Origin: Arthrobacter echini
GTDB taxonomy: Bacteria > Actinomycetota > Actinomycetes > Actinomycetales > Micrococcaceae
Direction of reading: 5' to 3'
DNA: 64,000 nt
Assembly (NCBI RefSeq): GCF_008107445.1
Contig: NZ_VSLD01000003.1
Span: 310,001 to 374,000 of the forward strand
The position numbers and the translations under genes are program-made. Below the pieces are notes generated by a model. It did no database searches. It saw only the letters and a program-made list of their open reading frames with translations, and was not told the origin of the DNA. This document shows, piece after piece, positions 1 through 8,762 of the stretch. Position 1 is the stretch's first letter, and every line of letters starts with the position of its first letter.

Positions 1-1274
1 TGTTCCCCACCCTGTTCTTCCCGAACCAGACCTCGGCCAATCAGCTCCTGGCCTCCTTCGCCGTCTTCGGCGTCGCCTTCGTGGCCCGGCCGCTCGGGTC
101 CGTCCTGTTCGGCCATTTCGGGGACCGGATCGGCAGGAAAGCCACCCTTGTGGCGTCGCTGCTGACCATGGGCGTGGCCACGTTCCTCATCGGGGTGCTG
201 CCGACCGCGGAAGGGGCGGGCTGGGTGTTCTGGGCGCCGTTCCTCCTGGTGGTGCTGCGGTTCCTGCAGGGACTGGCCCTGGGCGGCGAGTGGAGCGGGG
301 CTGCGCTGCTGGCCACGGAGAACGCCCCTGAGGGCAAACGTGCCATCTTCGGGACTTTCCCGCAGCTCGGCGCACCGATCGGCTTCATCCTCGCGAATCT
401 TCTGTTCGTGCTCCTGAGCACACTCCTGACTCCGGAGGAATTCCTGCAGTGGGGCTGGCGTGTGCCGTTCCTGCTCAGTGCCGTCATGGTCATCGTCGGT
501 CTGTACGTGCGGCTCAAGCTCATCGAGAGCGCCTCCTTCCAGAAGGTCCAGACGACGGGCAGGGTGGTCAAGCTCCCCCTCGGCACGGTGTTCAGCAGCC
601 ACTGGCGTCCACTGCTGCTCGGGACGTTCATCATGTTTGCCACCTACGTGCTCTTCTACTTCATGACCGCCTTCACGCTGACCTACGGCACGGCTCCCGC
701 CACCGTCGAGCAGGCCCGCGAGCGCGCGGATGCCGCGGGCAAGGCCTTCGGACAGGAGCAGATCGACAATTTCGTGCCGGGTCTGGGCATGAGCCGCCCC
801 GACTTCCTGTGGATGCTGATCATCGGCGTCGTGTTCTTCGGGATCTTCACGCTGGTGTCCGGTCCGCTGGCCGAGCGCTTCGGGCGGCGCAGGATGCTCC
901 TCGCCACCACGGTCGGCATCGGGATCTTCGGGCTCCTCTGGGCGCCGCTCTTCGGGGCGGGCACCATCGGAGCCATGGCGCTGCTGATCCTCGGGTTCAT
1001 CCTCATGGGTCTGACCTTCGGCCCCATGGCAGCTGTGCTTCCCGAGCTCTTCCCGGCCAATGTGCGGTACACCGGCTCGGCCGTGGCGTACAACGTCTCG
1101 AGCATGATCGGCGCCGCCCCGGCCTCCTTCATCGCTGTGGCGCTGTGGCAGGCGGCCGGCGGCAGCACCGTGCTGGTCGGGGTCTACCTCAGCCTCGCGG
1201 CCGTCGCCACCTTCGTCGCCCTGTTCCTGTCCCGCGAGACGCGCGACCACGACTACGAGAACAACGTCTCCTGA
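1..1274 (+). CDS. MHS-family MFS transporter (5' partial)
   Basis: Secondary transporter of the metabolite:H+ symporter branch of the MFS, the family of proline/betaine, shikimate and alpha-ketoglutarate permeases. The reading frame is open from base 3, so the N-terminus lies outside the window; about 423 residues remain. The first MFS signature GHFGDRIGRK follows an ARPLGS stretch typical of MHS proteins, and the repeated signature PLAERFGRRR is near base 870. About ten hydrophobic segments are visible. Between the two halves, after LTYGTAPA, there is a charged stretch of about 35 residues (bases 695-800) that is longer than the usual loop there. The substrate cannot be read from sequence. 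The gene converges on the carboxylase alpha gene. Confidence 0.88.
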   Translation, partial: FPTLFFPNQTSANQLLASFAVFGVAFVARPLGSVLFGHFGDRIGRKATLVASLLTMGVATFLIGVLPTAEGAGWVFWAPFLLVVLRFLQGLALGGEWSGAALLATENAPEGKRAIFGTFPQLGAPIGFILANLLFVLLSTLLTPEEFLQWGWRVPFLLSAVMVIVGLYVRLKLIESASFQKVQTTGRVVKLPLGTVFSSHWRPLLLGTFIMFATYVLFYFMTAFTLTYGTAPATVEQARERADAAGKAFGQEQIDNFVPGLGMSRPDFLWMLIIGVVFFGIFTLVSGPLAERFGRRRMLLATTVGIGIFGLLWAPLFGAGTIGAMALLILGFILMGLTFGPMAAVLPELFPANVRYTGSAVAYNVSSMIGAAPASFIAVALWQAAGGSTVLVGVYLSLAAVATFVALFLSRETRDHDYENNVS

Positions 1275-1282
1275 GCCGGTTC

Positions 1283-1317
1283 GGCCGCTGCCACCCGTTC
1301 GGTCGGTCGCAGCGGTC
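1283..1317. terminator. possible bidirectional terminator hairpin
   Basis: CCGCTGC at 1285-1291 pairs with GCAGCGG at 1309-1315 and extends by one G-U and one G-C pair, giving a 9-bp stem with a 17-nt loop. It sits between two convergent genes. There is no U-tract, which is common in high-GC actinobacteria. Confidence 0.35.
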
Positions 1318-1354
1318 GGTCTCCGCGCTCAGATCCTGTGTTCAGGTCCCGGCG

Positions 1355-3178
1355 TCAGTCGCTGATCGTGGCGATCACGGCGCCGGCGGACACGGTGTCC
1401 CCGGGGGCGGCCGTCAGCCCGGTCAGGGTGCCCGCCTTGTGCGCGGTGAGTGGCTGCTCCATCTTCATGGCCTCCAGGACCACAACGAGGTCGCCCTCCG
1501 ACACCACGTCACCCTCGGCTGCTGCGACCTTCACGATGGTGCCCTGCATCGGCGAGGTGAGCTCGTCACCACCGCCGGTAGCCCTCCCGGCCCGGGCGCG
1601 CGGGGACTTCTTCGACTTCTGACCATTGCCGTTCTTGCCGTTCGTCGAGGCACCCAGTCCGGCCGGCAAAGAGACCTCGAGGCGGCGGCCGCCCACTTCG
1701 ACGGTGATGCGCTGCCGGGGCCCCGGCTCCGCGGAGGGCTCTCCGGGGCCCTTCCATGGTCCGATGGCATTGTGGAACTCCGTCTCGATCCAGCGGGTGT
1801 GGACCGAGAACGGACCGGCGGCGGGGGCGAAGGCGGGATCGACGACGACGGCGGTGTGGAAGGGCACCACGGTCGGCATCCCCTCGATCACCAGCTCGGA
1901 CAGCGCCCGCCGTGCACGCTGGAGCGCGTGCTCCCTCGTGGATCCGGTCACGATGAGCTTGGCGAGCAGCGAGTCGAAGTTGCCGCCGATCACCTCCCCG
2001 GCCTCGATCCCCGCGTCCACGCGGACGCCGGGGCCAGTGGGCAGCTGGAGTGTCCGGACGGTTCCCGGGGTCGGGAGGAAGCCCCGACCGGGATCCTCGC
2101 CGTTGATGCGGAACTCGAAGGAGTGGCCGCGGACGGCCGGATCCCCGTAGCCGAGCTCCTCGCCGCGAGCGAGCCGGAACTGCTCGCGGACGAGGTCGAG
2201 CCCCGTGACCTCCTCGGACACCGGATGCTCCACCTGCAGGCGGGTGTTGACCTCGAGGAACGAGATGGTGCCGTCCTGGCCCACGAGGAACTCGCACGTT
2301 CCCGCGCCCTGGTACCCGGCTTCGCGGAGGATGGCCTTCGAGGACTCGTAGAGACGCTCGTTCTGCTCGTCCGTGAGGAAGGGTGCGGGGGCTTCCTCGA
2401 CGAGCTTCTGGTTGCGGCGCTGGAGGGAGCAGTCCCTCGTGGAGACCACGACGACGTTGCCGTGGGCGTCAGCCAGGCACTGGGTCTCCACATGGCGCGG
2501 TGCATCGAGGAACCGCTCCACGAAGCACTCTCCGTTGCCGAAGGCCGCCGTGGCCTCGCGGACGGCGGACTCGAACATCTCAGGGATGTCCTCGATCCTG
2601 CGCACCACCTTGATCCCGCGACCGCCGCCCCCGAAGGCGGCCTTGATGGCGATGGGCAGGCCGAATTCTTCCGCGAAGCCGACGACCTCCCCGGCGGAGG
2701 AGACGGGATCCTTGGTACCCGGTACCAGGGGCGCGCCGACGAGGGCGGCGATGTGTCGCGCGCGGACCTTGTCGCCCAGCTTCGAGATGGCCTCGGGGGA
2801 GGGGCCGATCCAGGTGAGGCCCGCGTCGATGACGCGCTGGGCGAACTCCGCGTTCTCGGACAGGAAACCGTAGCCGGGATGGATGGCGTCGGCACCACCG
2901 TGCCGGGCGGCCTGGAGGATCCTGTCCATGACCAGGTAGGACTCCGCCGCGGTGTTCCCTCCGAGCGCGAAGGCCTCGTCGGCCATGCGGACGTGCAGGG
3001 CATCGCGATCAGGGTCCGCATACACGGCGACGGAGGTGATCCCTTCGTCGCGGGCGGCCCGGATCACGCGGACCGCGATCTCCCCGCGGTTCGCGACGAG
3101 GACCTTCGTCACCGGATGGTGCGGCGTAGTGCCGGTCGTGGCAGGTGATCCGGATGGGGTGCGCGGGGCTTGGTTCAT
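1355..3178 (-). CDS. accA3: acetyl/propionyl-CoA carboxylase alpha subunit (biotin carboxylase + BCCP)
   Basis: ATP-dependent carboxylation of biotin for fatty acid or branched acyl-CoA carboxylation. About 607 residues. The biotin carboxylase N-domain begins [13 protein letters not shown], the ATP-grasp glycine loop is FGGGGRGIK, and [10 protein letters not shown] marks the active site. A C-terminal biotinyl domain carries EAMKM with the biotin-accepting lysine near residue 572. I chose the ATG at 3178 because AGAAGGAGT lies just upstream; the frame is open about 20 codons further. It probably pairs with AccD and AccE encoded at 8.5-10.4 kb and is biotinylated by BirA at 11.6 kb. The carboxylase genes are separated here by unrelated genes rather than sitting in one operon. 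Confidence 0.95.
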   Translation of the reverse strand: MNQAPRTPSGSPATTGTTPHHPVTKVLVANRGEIAVRVIRAARDEGITSVAVYADPDRDALHVRMADEAFALGGNTAAESYLVMDRILQAARHGGADAIHPGYGFLSENAEFAQRVIDAGLTWIGPSPEAISKLGDKVRARHIAALVGAPLVPGTKDPVSSAGEVVGFAEEFGLPIAIKAAFGGGGRGIKVVRRIEDIPEMFESAVREATAAFGNGECFVERFLDAPRHVETQCLADAHGNVVVVSTRDCSLQRRNQKLVEEAPAPFLTDEQNERLYESSKAILREAGYQGAGTCEFLVGQDGTISFLEVNTRLQVEHPVSEEVTGLDLVREQFRLARGEELGYGDPAVRGHSFEFRINGEDPGRGFLPTPGTVRTLQLPTGPGVRVDAGIEAGEVIGGNFDSLLAKLIVTGSTREHALQRARRALSELVIEGMPTVVPFHTAVVVDPAFAPAAGPFSVHTRWIETEFHNAIGPWKGPGEPSAEPGPRQRITVEVGGRRLEVSLPAGLGASTNGKNGNGQKSKKSPRARAGRATGGGDELTSPMQGTIVKVAAAEGDVVSEGDLVVVLEAMKMEQPLTAHKAGTLTGLTAAPGDTVSAGAVIATISD

Positions 3179-3285
3179 GGGGCGGGGACTCCTTCTTCTC
3201 CGTTGGGAGCCTAGACCGGTTTTGTCGGTTCCACCCATGAATCGTGCCGCATGGAAGTGTCTGGTGCTGTTCCGTTGTAGGGAAG

Positions 3286-3918
3286 CTACAACAGAGCGGC
3301 GGGGGACCAGAGCTCGGTGATCGAGATGCCGAGGGAGCCCAGGAGACCCCGCAGGGTCGAGATACTGAGTCCGACGACGGCGTGGGGGTCGCCGTCCACG
3401 CGCTCGACGAAGGCTCCTCCCAGACCGTCGATGGTGAAGGACCCGGCGCAGTGCAGGGGCTCACCGGTGGCGACGTAGGCGCCGATCTCCGCAGCGGTCA
3501 TCCTGGTGAAGGTCACGCGCGCGGAGGCCACGGCTCCGAGGGTGCCACCGCTTCCGCCCCGACGTGTGTCGATGAGCCAGTGGCCCGTGTGCAGGATGCC
3601 CGAGCGGCCCTGCATCCGGGTGATCCGTTCGATCGCGACCTCGGGTTCGTAGGGCTTGCCATGGGCTTCGCCGTCGAACTCGAAGACGGAGTCGCACCCG
3701 ATCACGAGTCCGTCCCCGGCGTCGTCGAGCGCTGCGACGGCTTCGGCCTTCGCGCGCGCAAGGAGCAGGGCGGTGTCGTGCGGATCGATCGCACCGTAGG
3801 AGGCGACGACGGCCGGTTCGTCCACCGCGGACATCACCACGTCATGGCGGATCCCGGCCTCGGTGAGGAGCCTGGTGCGGGCCGGGGACTTGGAGGCGAG
3901 GATCAGGCGAGCCGTCAT
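3286..3918 (-). CDS. maf: Maf-family nucleotide pyrophosphatase
   Basis: Maf-like NTP pyrophosphatase, thought to hydrolyse non-canonical or modified (d)NTPs and linked to septum inhibition in the family. 210 residues, normal length. The N-terminal signature [14 protein letters not shown] and the catalytic VIGCDSV segment are clear. Upstream of carboxylase alpha on the same strand, with a gap of about 107 bp. The ATG at 3918 is preceded by TAGGCT and 6 nt, so the mRNA is probably leaderless. Maf next to acyl-CoA carboxylase genes is a recurring actinobacterial arrangement. Confidence 0.93.
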   Translation of the reverse strand: MTARLILASKSPARTRLLTEAGIRHDVVMSAVDEPAVVASYGAIDPHDTALLLARAKAEAVAALDDAGDGLVIGCDSVFEFDGEAHGKPYEPEVAIERITRMQGRSGILHTGHWLIDTRRGGSGGTLGAVASARVTFTRMTAAEIGAYVATGEPLHCAGSFTIDGLGGAFVERVDGDPHAVVGLSISTLRGLLGSLGISITELWSPAALL

Positions 3919-3924
3919 GGACCA

Positions 3925-3930
3925 AGCCTA
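3925..3930 (-). promoter_or_regulatory. -10 element of maf (leaderless start)
   Basis: TAGGCT on the minus strand, 6 nt before the ATG, with no Shine-Dalgarno in between. This places the transcript start at or next to the start codon. Confidence 0.55.
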
Positions 3931-3968
3931 GGCGCAGGGAGCAGGCATCGGTGTCCGGCGGTCAGGGG

Positions 3969-4002
3969 CGTGCCCGGTCCCGTCAGGACGGGACCGGGCA
4001 CG
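3969..4002 (-). terminator. strong GC hairpin terminator after the AMIN-like gene
   Basis: CGTGCCCGGTCCCGTC and its reverse complement are separated by only two bases, making a near-perfect 15-16 bp stem with a tiny loop. It lies just past the stop of the minus-strand gene ending at 4009. No U-tract. Confidence 0.7.
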
Positions 4003-4008
4003 GATCCT

Positions 4009-4569
4009 TCACCAGTAGTGCGCGACGTCGATCACCACCCTCGAGCCGTTCCCGGGGCCGGGCAGGACGAAGACGCGGACGGGAAGTCGCCCGCGGACGC
4101 CCAGGCCGATGGTCGTCTGTCCCTCGAAGCTCCCCGCGAGTGCCACCTGCCGGAAGGTGGAGTAACCCGCCGTATCGACGAGCTCGTTCCGGTTGGACGG
4201 GGAGTAGGTCGCCCGGCCCGAACCGTCATAGGCCGGTGCCATGACCGTGACCGAGAGGCGTGCGCCGCCGCGCAGCGGAACCACGGAGCCGGAGCCGGGT
4301 CGGGTGACCTGGTCCACATAGGCCACGCGGTACCCGGAGACGGGCCCGCGCGCATCGATGACCATGCGGTCGAAGCAGCCGTGGCGGCCGGAGCGGACGT
4401 CGGTGACCGGGGCGGAGGAGTAGCTGGGGGCGGCCTTGACGGTCGATCCCCACGTGATGCCGCAGTAAGCGGCGGACGCCGGGGGTGCCCCTGCGAGGCC
4501 GAGGCCTGCAGTGAGGGCGAGGGCGGCGAGAGTGGCGGAGAGTTTCCCCGTCAAGCGCGTTTGGTTCAT
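4009..4569 (-). CDS. secreted AMIN-like domain protein
   Basis: Exported protein of 186 residues, function unknown. Residues 1-33 form a signal peptide: basic start, alanine/leucine-rich core and a PASA-A cleavage site. The mature part starts YCGITWGS and contains CFDRMVIDARG and a terminal RVVIDVAHYW, the pattern of actinobacterial 'AMIN-like' beta-sandwich proteins. Two cysteines (YCGI and HGCFD) could form a disulfide. An RBS-like AAGGTGGT precedes the ATG. The downstream hairpin suggests a single-gene unit. A cell-wall or glycan-binding role is only inferred from the AMIN comparison. Confidence 0.75.
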   Translation of the reverse strand: MNQTRLTGKLSATLAALALTAGLGLAGAPPASAAYCGITWGSTVKAAPSYSSAPVTDVRSGRHGCFDRMVIDARGPVSGYRVAYVDQVTRPGSGSVVPLRGGARLSVTVMAPAYDGSGRATYSPSNRNELVDTAGYSTFRQVALAGSFEGQTTIGLGVRGRLPVRVFVLPGPGNGSRVVIDVAHYW

Positions 4570-4704
4570 GTCGCACCACCTTGTCGAACTGGATAGGTGC
4601 CACTATGATGCGCTCGCCGCAAGGCAAAAGCGCCGCCGTTCGGCGATCGGCGCCGAATCGTTAGCGTCGGAGGACGGTGCGGTGGGGCCGAGACTGTGTT
4701 CCGG

Positions 4705-6114
4705 TCAGCGGGCCGGCATGGCCATACTTTCAGCCGGGACGGCGTCCACGGGCCCGGTCGTGCCGCTGTCGTCGACGAACGGGTCACCTGTCCGCTCAGC
4801 GTTGTAGAGCGCAAGATCCAGCAGCCCCTCGCGCCGGGCCACGATCGTGGGGACGAGGGCCTGGCCGGCGACGTTCACGGCCGTGCGGCCCATGTCGAGG
4901 ATCGGGTCGACCGCCAGCAGCAGGCCCACACCGGCCAGGGGCAGGCCGAGGGTGGAGAGGGTCAGGGTGAGCATCACGACCGCGCCGGTGGTGCCGGCGG
5001 TCGCCGCAGACCCGAGCACGGAGACGAGCACGATGAGCAGGTACTGCGTGAGGTCCAGCTCGATGCCGAAGAACTGTGCCACGAAGATCGCGGCGACGGC
5101 CGGGTAGATGGCCGCGCAGCCGTCCATCTTCGTCGTCGCTCCGAGGGGCACGGCGAACGATGCGTACGCGCGGGGGACGCCGAGATTGCGCTCCGTGACG
5201 CGCTGGGTGAGTGGCAGGGTGCCCACGGAGGAGCGCGAGACGAAGGCCAGCTGGATGGCGGGCCAGGCGCCGGAGAAGTACTGCCTGACCGACAGCCCAT
5301 GGGTCTTGATGAGGACGGGGTAGACCACGAACAGGACGAGGGCGAGGCCCACGTAGATGGCCAGCGTGAACTTCCCGAGGGATCCGATGGTGTCCCAGCC
5401 GTACACGGCCACGGCATTGCCGATCAGGCCGACGGTGCCGAGCGGAGCGATGCGGATGATCCACCAGAGGACCTTCTGGATCACGGCGAGGGCCGAGGCG
5501 TTGAAGACGAGGAACGCCTCGGCCGGTGGGCCCACCTTGAGCGCGGCGATCCCGACGGCAGCGGCGACCACGAGCACCTGCAGCACGTTGAAGTTCAGCG
5601 CGGTGGCGACAGCGCCCGTATCGGCGACGGTCGAGGACGCCTGGAGGCCGAGGACGTTCGCGGGGATCAGTCCGGTGAGGAAGGCCCACCAGCTGCCGGT
5701 GTTGCCCGTGTACTCGTCGGGCTGAGCGGCTCCTGTGCCGGCGCCGGGCTGGAAGACCAGCCCGAGTCCGATGCCGATGACCACGGCGATCAGGGCCGTG
5801 ATGGCGAACCACAGCAGCGTCCGGCCCGCGAGCCGCGCGGCGTTGGTGACGGCGCGGAGATTGGCGATGGAGCTGACCACGGCGGTGAAGATCAGAGGCA
5901 CGACGGCGGTGCGCAGGAGGGCTACATAGCTCGAACCCAGCGTGGCGAGGGTTGTGCCGAGCCCGTTCGGCGCCTCCGCGGTGTGGCCGGTGTATTTCGC
6001 CAGCAGGCCCAGGGCCACTCCGACGAGGAGGGCAGCGATGATCTGCGGTCCGAAGGAGGTGACCCAGCGGGGTAGCCTGCGCCGGGTGGAGGAAGGGCTG
6101 TTTTCGGTAGACAC
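4705..6114 (-). CDS. dicarboxylate/amino acid:cation symporter (DAACS family)
   Basis: GltP/DctA-type membrane symporter of 469 residues for C4-dicarboxylates or acidic amino acids. The C-terminal core shows the re-entrant loop SRSSVGTLPL and the substrate/cation helix DPILDMGRTAVNVAGQ. The usual NMDGT motif reads KMDGC here, so the asparagine is replaced by lysine, which may change cation coupling or substrate. The GTG at 6114 is preceded by TAGTGT and 7 nt, suggesting a leaderless transcript. No operon partner. Confidence 0.92.
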   Translation of the reverse strand: MSTENSPSSTRRRLPRWVTSFGPQIIAALLVGVALGLLAKYTGHTAEAPNGLGTTLATLGSSYVALLRTAVVPLIFTAVVSSIANLRAVTNAARLAGRTLLWFAITALIAVVIGIGLGLVFQPGAGTGAAQPDEYTGNTGSWWAFLTGLIPANVLGLQASSTVADTGAVATALNFNVLQVLVVAAAVGIAALKVGPPAEAFLVFNASALAVIQKVLWWIIRIAPLGTVGLIGNAVAVYGWDTIGSLGKFTLAIYVGLALVLFVVYPVLIKTHGLSVRQYFSGAWPAIQLAFVSRSSVGTLPLTQRVTERNLGVPRAYASFAVPLGATTKMDGCAAIYPAVAAIFVAQFFGIELDLTQYLLIVLVSVLGSAATAGTTGAVVMLTLTLSTLGLPLAGVGLLLAVDPILDMGRTAVNVAGQALVPTIVARREGLLDLALYNAERTGDPFVDDSGTTGPVDAVPAESMAMPAR

Positions 6115-6121
6115 GCCCAGA

Positions 6122-6127
6122 ACACTA
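6122..6127 (-). promoter_or_regulatory. -10 element of the DAACS symporter gene
   Basis: TAGTGT on the minus strand, 7 nt before the GTG start, with no RBS in between. Confidence 0.4.
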
Positions 6128-6235
6128 GGGCCCGGTGCGCAGCTGGTCGAAGGCGGGGTTGCGAAATATTACGGGCGTGGTTGTGGACGTCGTCGAGGGT
6201 GCTGCGGCGGATCCGCGCAGGGACGGGCGCACACG

Positions 6236-6263
6236 GGCGGACGGAGAATATTCCCCGTCCGCC
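6236..6263 (-). terminator. hairpin terminator after the DUF885 gene
   Basis: GGCGGACGG (6236-6244) pairs perfectly with CCGTCCGCC (6255-6263) around a 10-nt AT-containing loop, 12 bp past the stop of the minus-strand DUF885 gene. Confidence 0.65.
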
Positions 6264-6275
6264 TGTGATGAACCT

Positions 6276-7991
6276 CTACGTCGCCGGGACGAGTGCGCGG
6301 CGCAGGGTGTCGAGGCCGACCGAGCCGAGATTCAGGGCCCGCGTGTGGAAGGCACGGAGGTCGAAGGCCTCACCCTCGGACGTCCTGACCTCGTCGCGGA
6401 TCTGCTCCCAGAGCCGCTGCCCGATCTTGTAGGCGGGAGCCTGCCCGGGCCAGCCGAGATAGCGCGTGTACTCGAAGTCCAGCTGCCCCTCGCTGATGGC
6501 CAGATTCTGCTGCAGGAACACGTAGCCCTTCTCCGCCGTCCAGGTCCCGGTGCCCCAGCGCTCGGGGATCTCGAGCTCGAGGTGCACACCGATGTCGAAG
6601 ACCACGCGGGCCGCGCGCATGCGCTGGGCGTCCAGCATGCCGAGGCGGTCCCCCGGGTCGGAGAGGAAGCCCAGCTCCTGCATGAGCCGCTCCGCGTACA
6701 GGGCCCAGCCCTCACCCTGTCCCGAGACCCAGATGCCGTTGCGGCGCCAGGGGTTGAGCAGGGCGCGCTGGAAGACCGCCGTCGCGATCTGCAGGTGGTG
6801 CCCGGGGACGCCCTCGTGGTAGACGGTGGTGGTCTCCTTCCAGGTGGTGAAGGAGTCCTCGCCCTCCGGGACCGACCACCACATGCGGCCCGGCCGGGAG
6901 AAGTCGTCGCTCGGCCCCGTGTAGTAGATGCCGCCCTCACTGGTCGGCGCGATCCGGCATTCGACGCGCCGCATCACGTCCGGGATGTCGAAGTGGACCC
7001 CGGCCATGGCATCGATCGCGGTGTCCGAGAGCTCCTGCATCCATGCCTGCAGCGCCTCGGTCCCGTGCAGTTGACGTGCGGGATCCGCGTCGAGGAGGGC
7101 CATCGCCTCCTCGATCGTGGCACCCGGGCGGATCTCGTCCGCAACCGCTTCCTGCTCGGCGATGACCCGGTCGAGTTCCTCGACGCCCCACCGGTAGGTC
7201 TCCTCGAGATCGACGCCGGAGCCGAGGAAGAGGCGGGACGTGAGGGCGTAGTGCTCCCTCCCCACGGCATCCTGCTCGGGTGCGGCGGGCAGGAGCTCCT
7301 CGCCCAGGAACGTGGCCAGGGAGCGGTATGCGGTCCGGGCGGCGTCGGCCCCGGCCCGGAGCTGCTGGGTGAGCGATTCCGGGAGGACGCCGTCGTCCGT
7401 GCTCGTGGTGCTGCCGAGGGAGTCGAAGAACCCGCCGTCCTCCACGTACTTGCCGGCCTGTTCCATCACGATGGACACCTGGCGGCGGGCCGCAACGCGT
7501 CCGCGCTCGCGGCCCGCTCGCAGCGAGGAGATGTACCCGTCGATCGCGTCGGGCACGTTCGCGAGGCGTCCGGCGATATGGCTCCAGTCCTCGGCGGTGG
7601 CTGTCGGCATGAGGTCGAAGATGGCGCGGATGCTCTGGGCCGGGCAGGCGATGTTGTTCAGGTCGGCGTAGTCGAGCCCCGCCTCGTGGATCTCGACGTC
7701 GAGGCCCAGGCGTTCCCGCATCGCGTCGAGGGTCACGGTGTCGACGTCGTCGGCCGGTGTCAGGTCCTCGAGGAGGAGAAGGGTCTCGCGTGCCGCTTCC
7801 GCGAGGGCCTCGAGCCCGGCGGGGGAGTAGTCGCGGTACTCCGTCTCGTGGCCGGGCAGTCCCAGCTGGGTGGCGTAGTCGGGCAGCAGCCGGAGCAGGG
7901 TCTCGTAGTACGAGGTGGCGACGGCGTCGATGGCGGTGGACTGCCGGGCCGGAGCGGAGGGCAGGGCGGAGTCGTCAGTGGTATGGGTCAC
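6276..7991 (-). CDS. DUF885 family protein, putative metallopeptidase-like
   Basis: 571 residues, normal for DUF885. The conserved YHEGVPGHHLQ motif near residue 390 resembles a zinc-binding HExxH-type site, so the family is often taken to be metallopeptidases; the substrate is unknown. No signal peptide, so cytoplasmic. The GTG at 7991 lies 6 nt after TAGGCT on the minus strand (7998-8003), so probably leaderless. Single gene between two hairpin-bounded units. Confidence 0.88.
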   Translation of the reverse strand: MTHTTDDSALPSAPARQSTAIDAVATSYYETLLRLLPDYATQLGLPGHETEYRDYSPAGLEALAEAARETLLLLEDLTPADDVDTVTLDAMRERLGLDVEIHEAGLDYADLNNIACPAQSIRAIFDLMPTATAEDWSHIAGRLANVPDAIDGYISSLRAGRERGRVAARRQVSIVMEQAGKYVEDGGFFDSLGSTTSTDDGVLPESLTQQLRAGADAARTAYRSLATFLGEELLPAAPEQDAVGREHYALTSRLFLGSGVDLEETYRWGVEELDRVIAEQEAVADEIRPGATIEEAMALLDADPARQLHGTEALQAWMQELSDTAIDAMAGVHFDIPDVMRRVECRIAPTSEGGIYYTGPSDDFSRPGRMWWSVPEGEDSFTTWKETTTVYHEGVPGHHLQIATAVFQRALLNPWRRNGIWVSGQGEGWALYAERLMQELGFLSDPGDRLGMLDAQRMRAARVVFDIGVHLELEIPERWGTGTWTAEKGYVFLQQNLAISEGQLDFEYTRYLGWPGQAPAYKIGQRLWEQIRDEVRTSEGEAFDLRAFHTRALNLGSVGLDTLRRALVPAT

Positions 7992-7997
7992 GGTCAG

Positions 7998-8003
7998 AGC
8001 CTA
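7998..8003 (-). promoter_or_regulatory. -10 element of the DUF885 gene
   Basis: TAGGCT on the minus strand, 6 nt before the GTG start codon. Confidence 0.55.
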
Positions 8004-8107
8004 GTGGCATACGGTTGCCGGAGGCTACCGATCGGGTGGCGGGTCGGTAGCGTGGGCCCCAGGTCCTGCACCCGCAGCCCCGCACCCTGCCGATGAGGAG
8101 TACACCC

Positions 8108-8533
8108 GTGCCACAGATCGACCAGCAGTCCCAGGCCCATCCGATCCTCGCCGCGGATCACATGTCGGAGTGGATGGGCATCGTGGTCGAGGAGTCGACG
8201 GCCGAGGCGGCGCGGATCTCCCTGCGGTTGAGGAAGGAGATGGTGAACGGCTTCGGCATCGCCCACGGCGGCATCATCTTCGCGTTCGCCGACACCTGCT
8301 TCGCCCTGGCGTGCAACGATCCTGCCGGTGATCCGGCCGTCATCACGGTGGCCTCGGGCGCGGACATCAATTTCGTGGCTCCCGCCCGGCAGGGCGAGAC
8401 GCTCACCGCGGTCGGCGCCCTGGTGTCGCGGACCGGCAGGAGCGGCGTCTACGACGTCCGTGTCACCGTCGGTGACAGGGTCGTCGCCGAGTTCCGCGGC
8501 CGCAGCCGGACCATCGCTCGTCCCGCGACGTGA
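8108..8533 (+). CDS. hotdog-fold hydroxyphenylacetyl-CoA thioesterase (PaaI-like)
   Basis: Acyl-CoA thioesterase of 141 residues. The motif NGFGIAHGGIIFAFADT is the PaaI/4HBT hotdog helix with its catalytic aspartate. Start chosen at GTG 8108 because GAGGAG sits 7 nt upstream; an in-frame ATG at 8093 would overlap that RBS. PaaI enzymes hydrolyse stalled aryl-CoA intermediates of phenylacetate breakdown, but no paa genes are present here, so the substrate is open. Converges on accE with two bases between the stop codons. Confidence 0.87.
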   Translation: MPQIDQQSQAHPILAADHMSEWMGIVVEESTAEAARISLRLRKEMVNGFGIAHGGIIFAFADTCFALACNDPAGDPAVITVASGADINFVAPARQGETLTAVGALVSRTGRSGVYDVRVTVGDRVVAEFRGRSRTIARPAT

Positions 8534-8535
8534 GC

Positions 8536-8760
8536 TCAGCGGCCGCTGCGCCGCCAGGACGCAGGCCCGGGTCTCGGACCGAGGGAGAGCAGTGCGCGGC
8601 GCACCCATGAGCGGCCCGGCGCCGGATCGCCGGTCGTCGGGGGTGTTCCCTGCAGGGCGATGACGACGGCGGTGAGGGCGGCGAGCTCCTCGGCGGTCGG
8701 GGAGCCCGCCACCACCGAGAAGGTCGCCCGGGAGGATGCGTCGTCCGTGCCCGCCTGCAT
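8536..8760 (-). CDS. accE: acyl-CoA carboxylase epsilon subunit
   Basis: Small subunit of 74 residues that stabilises or activates actinobacterial acyl-CoA carboxylases. The middle carries the family signature PTAEELAALTAVVIAL, followed by a tryptophan/arginine-rich tail ending PASWRRSGR. It starts two bases after the accD stop, so it is translationally linked to accD. It is hidden inside a long artefactual frame of the opposite reading phase. Confidence 0.85.
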   Translation of the reverse strand: MQAGTDDASSRATFSVVAGSPTAEELAALTAVVIALQGTPPTTGDPAPGRSWVRRALLSLGPRPGPASWRRSGR

Positions 8761-8762
8761 GC

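Noticed and set aside
449-3148. Very long plus-strand open frame
   Set aside because: Antisense shadow of the carboxylase alpha gene and overlap of the transporter; no family motifs and typical of GC-rich opposite-strand frames.
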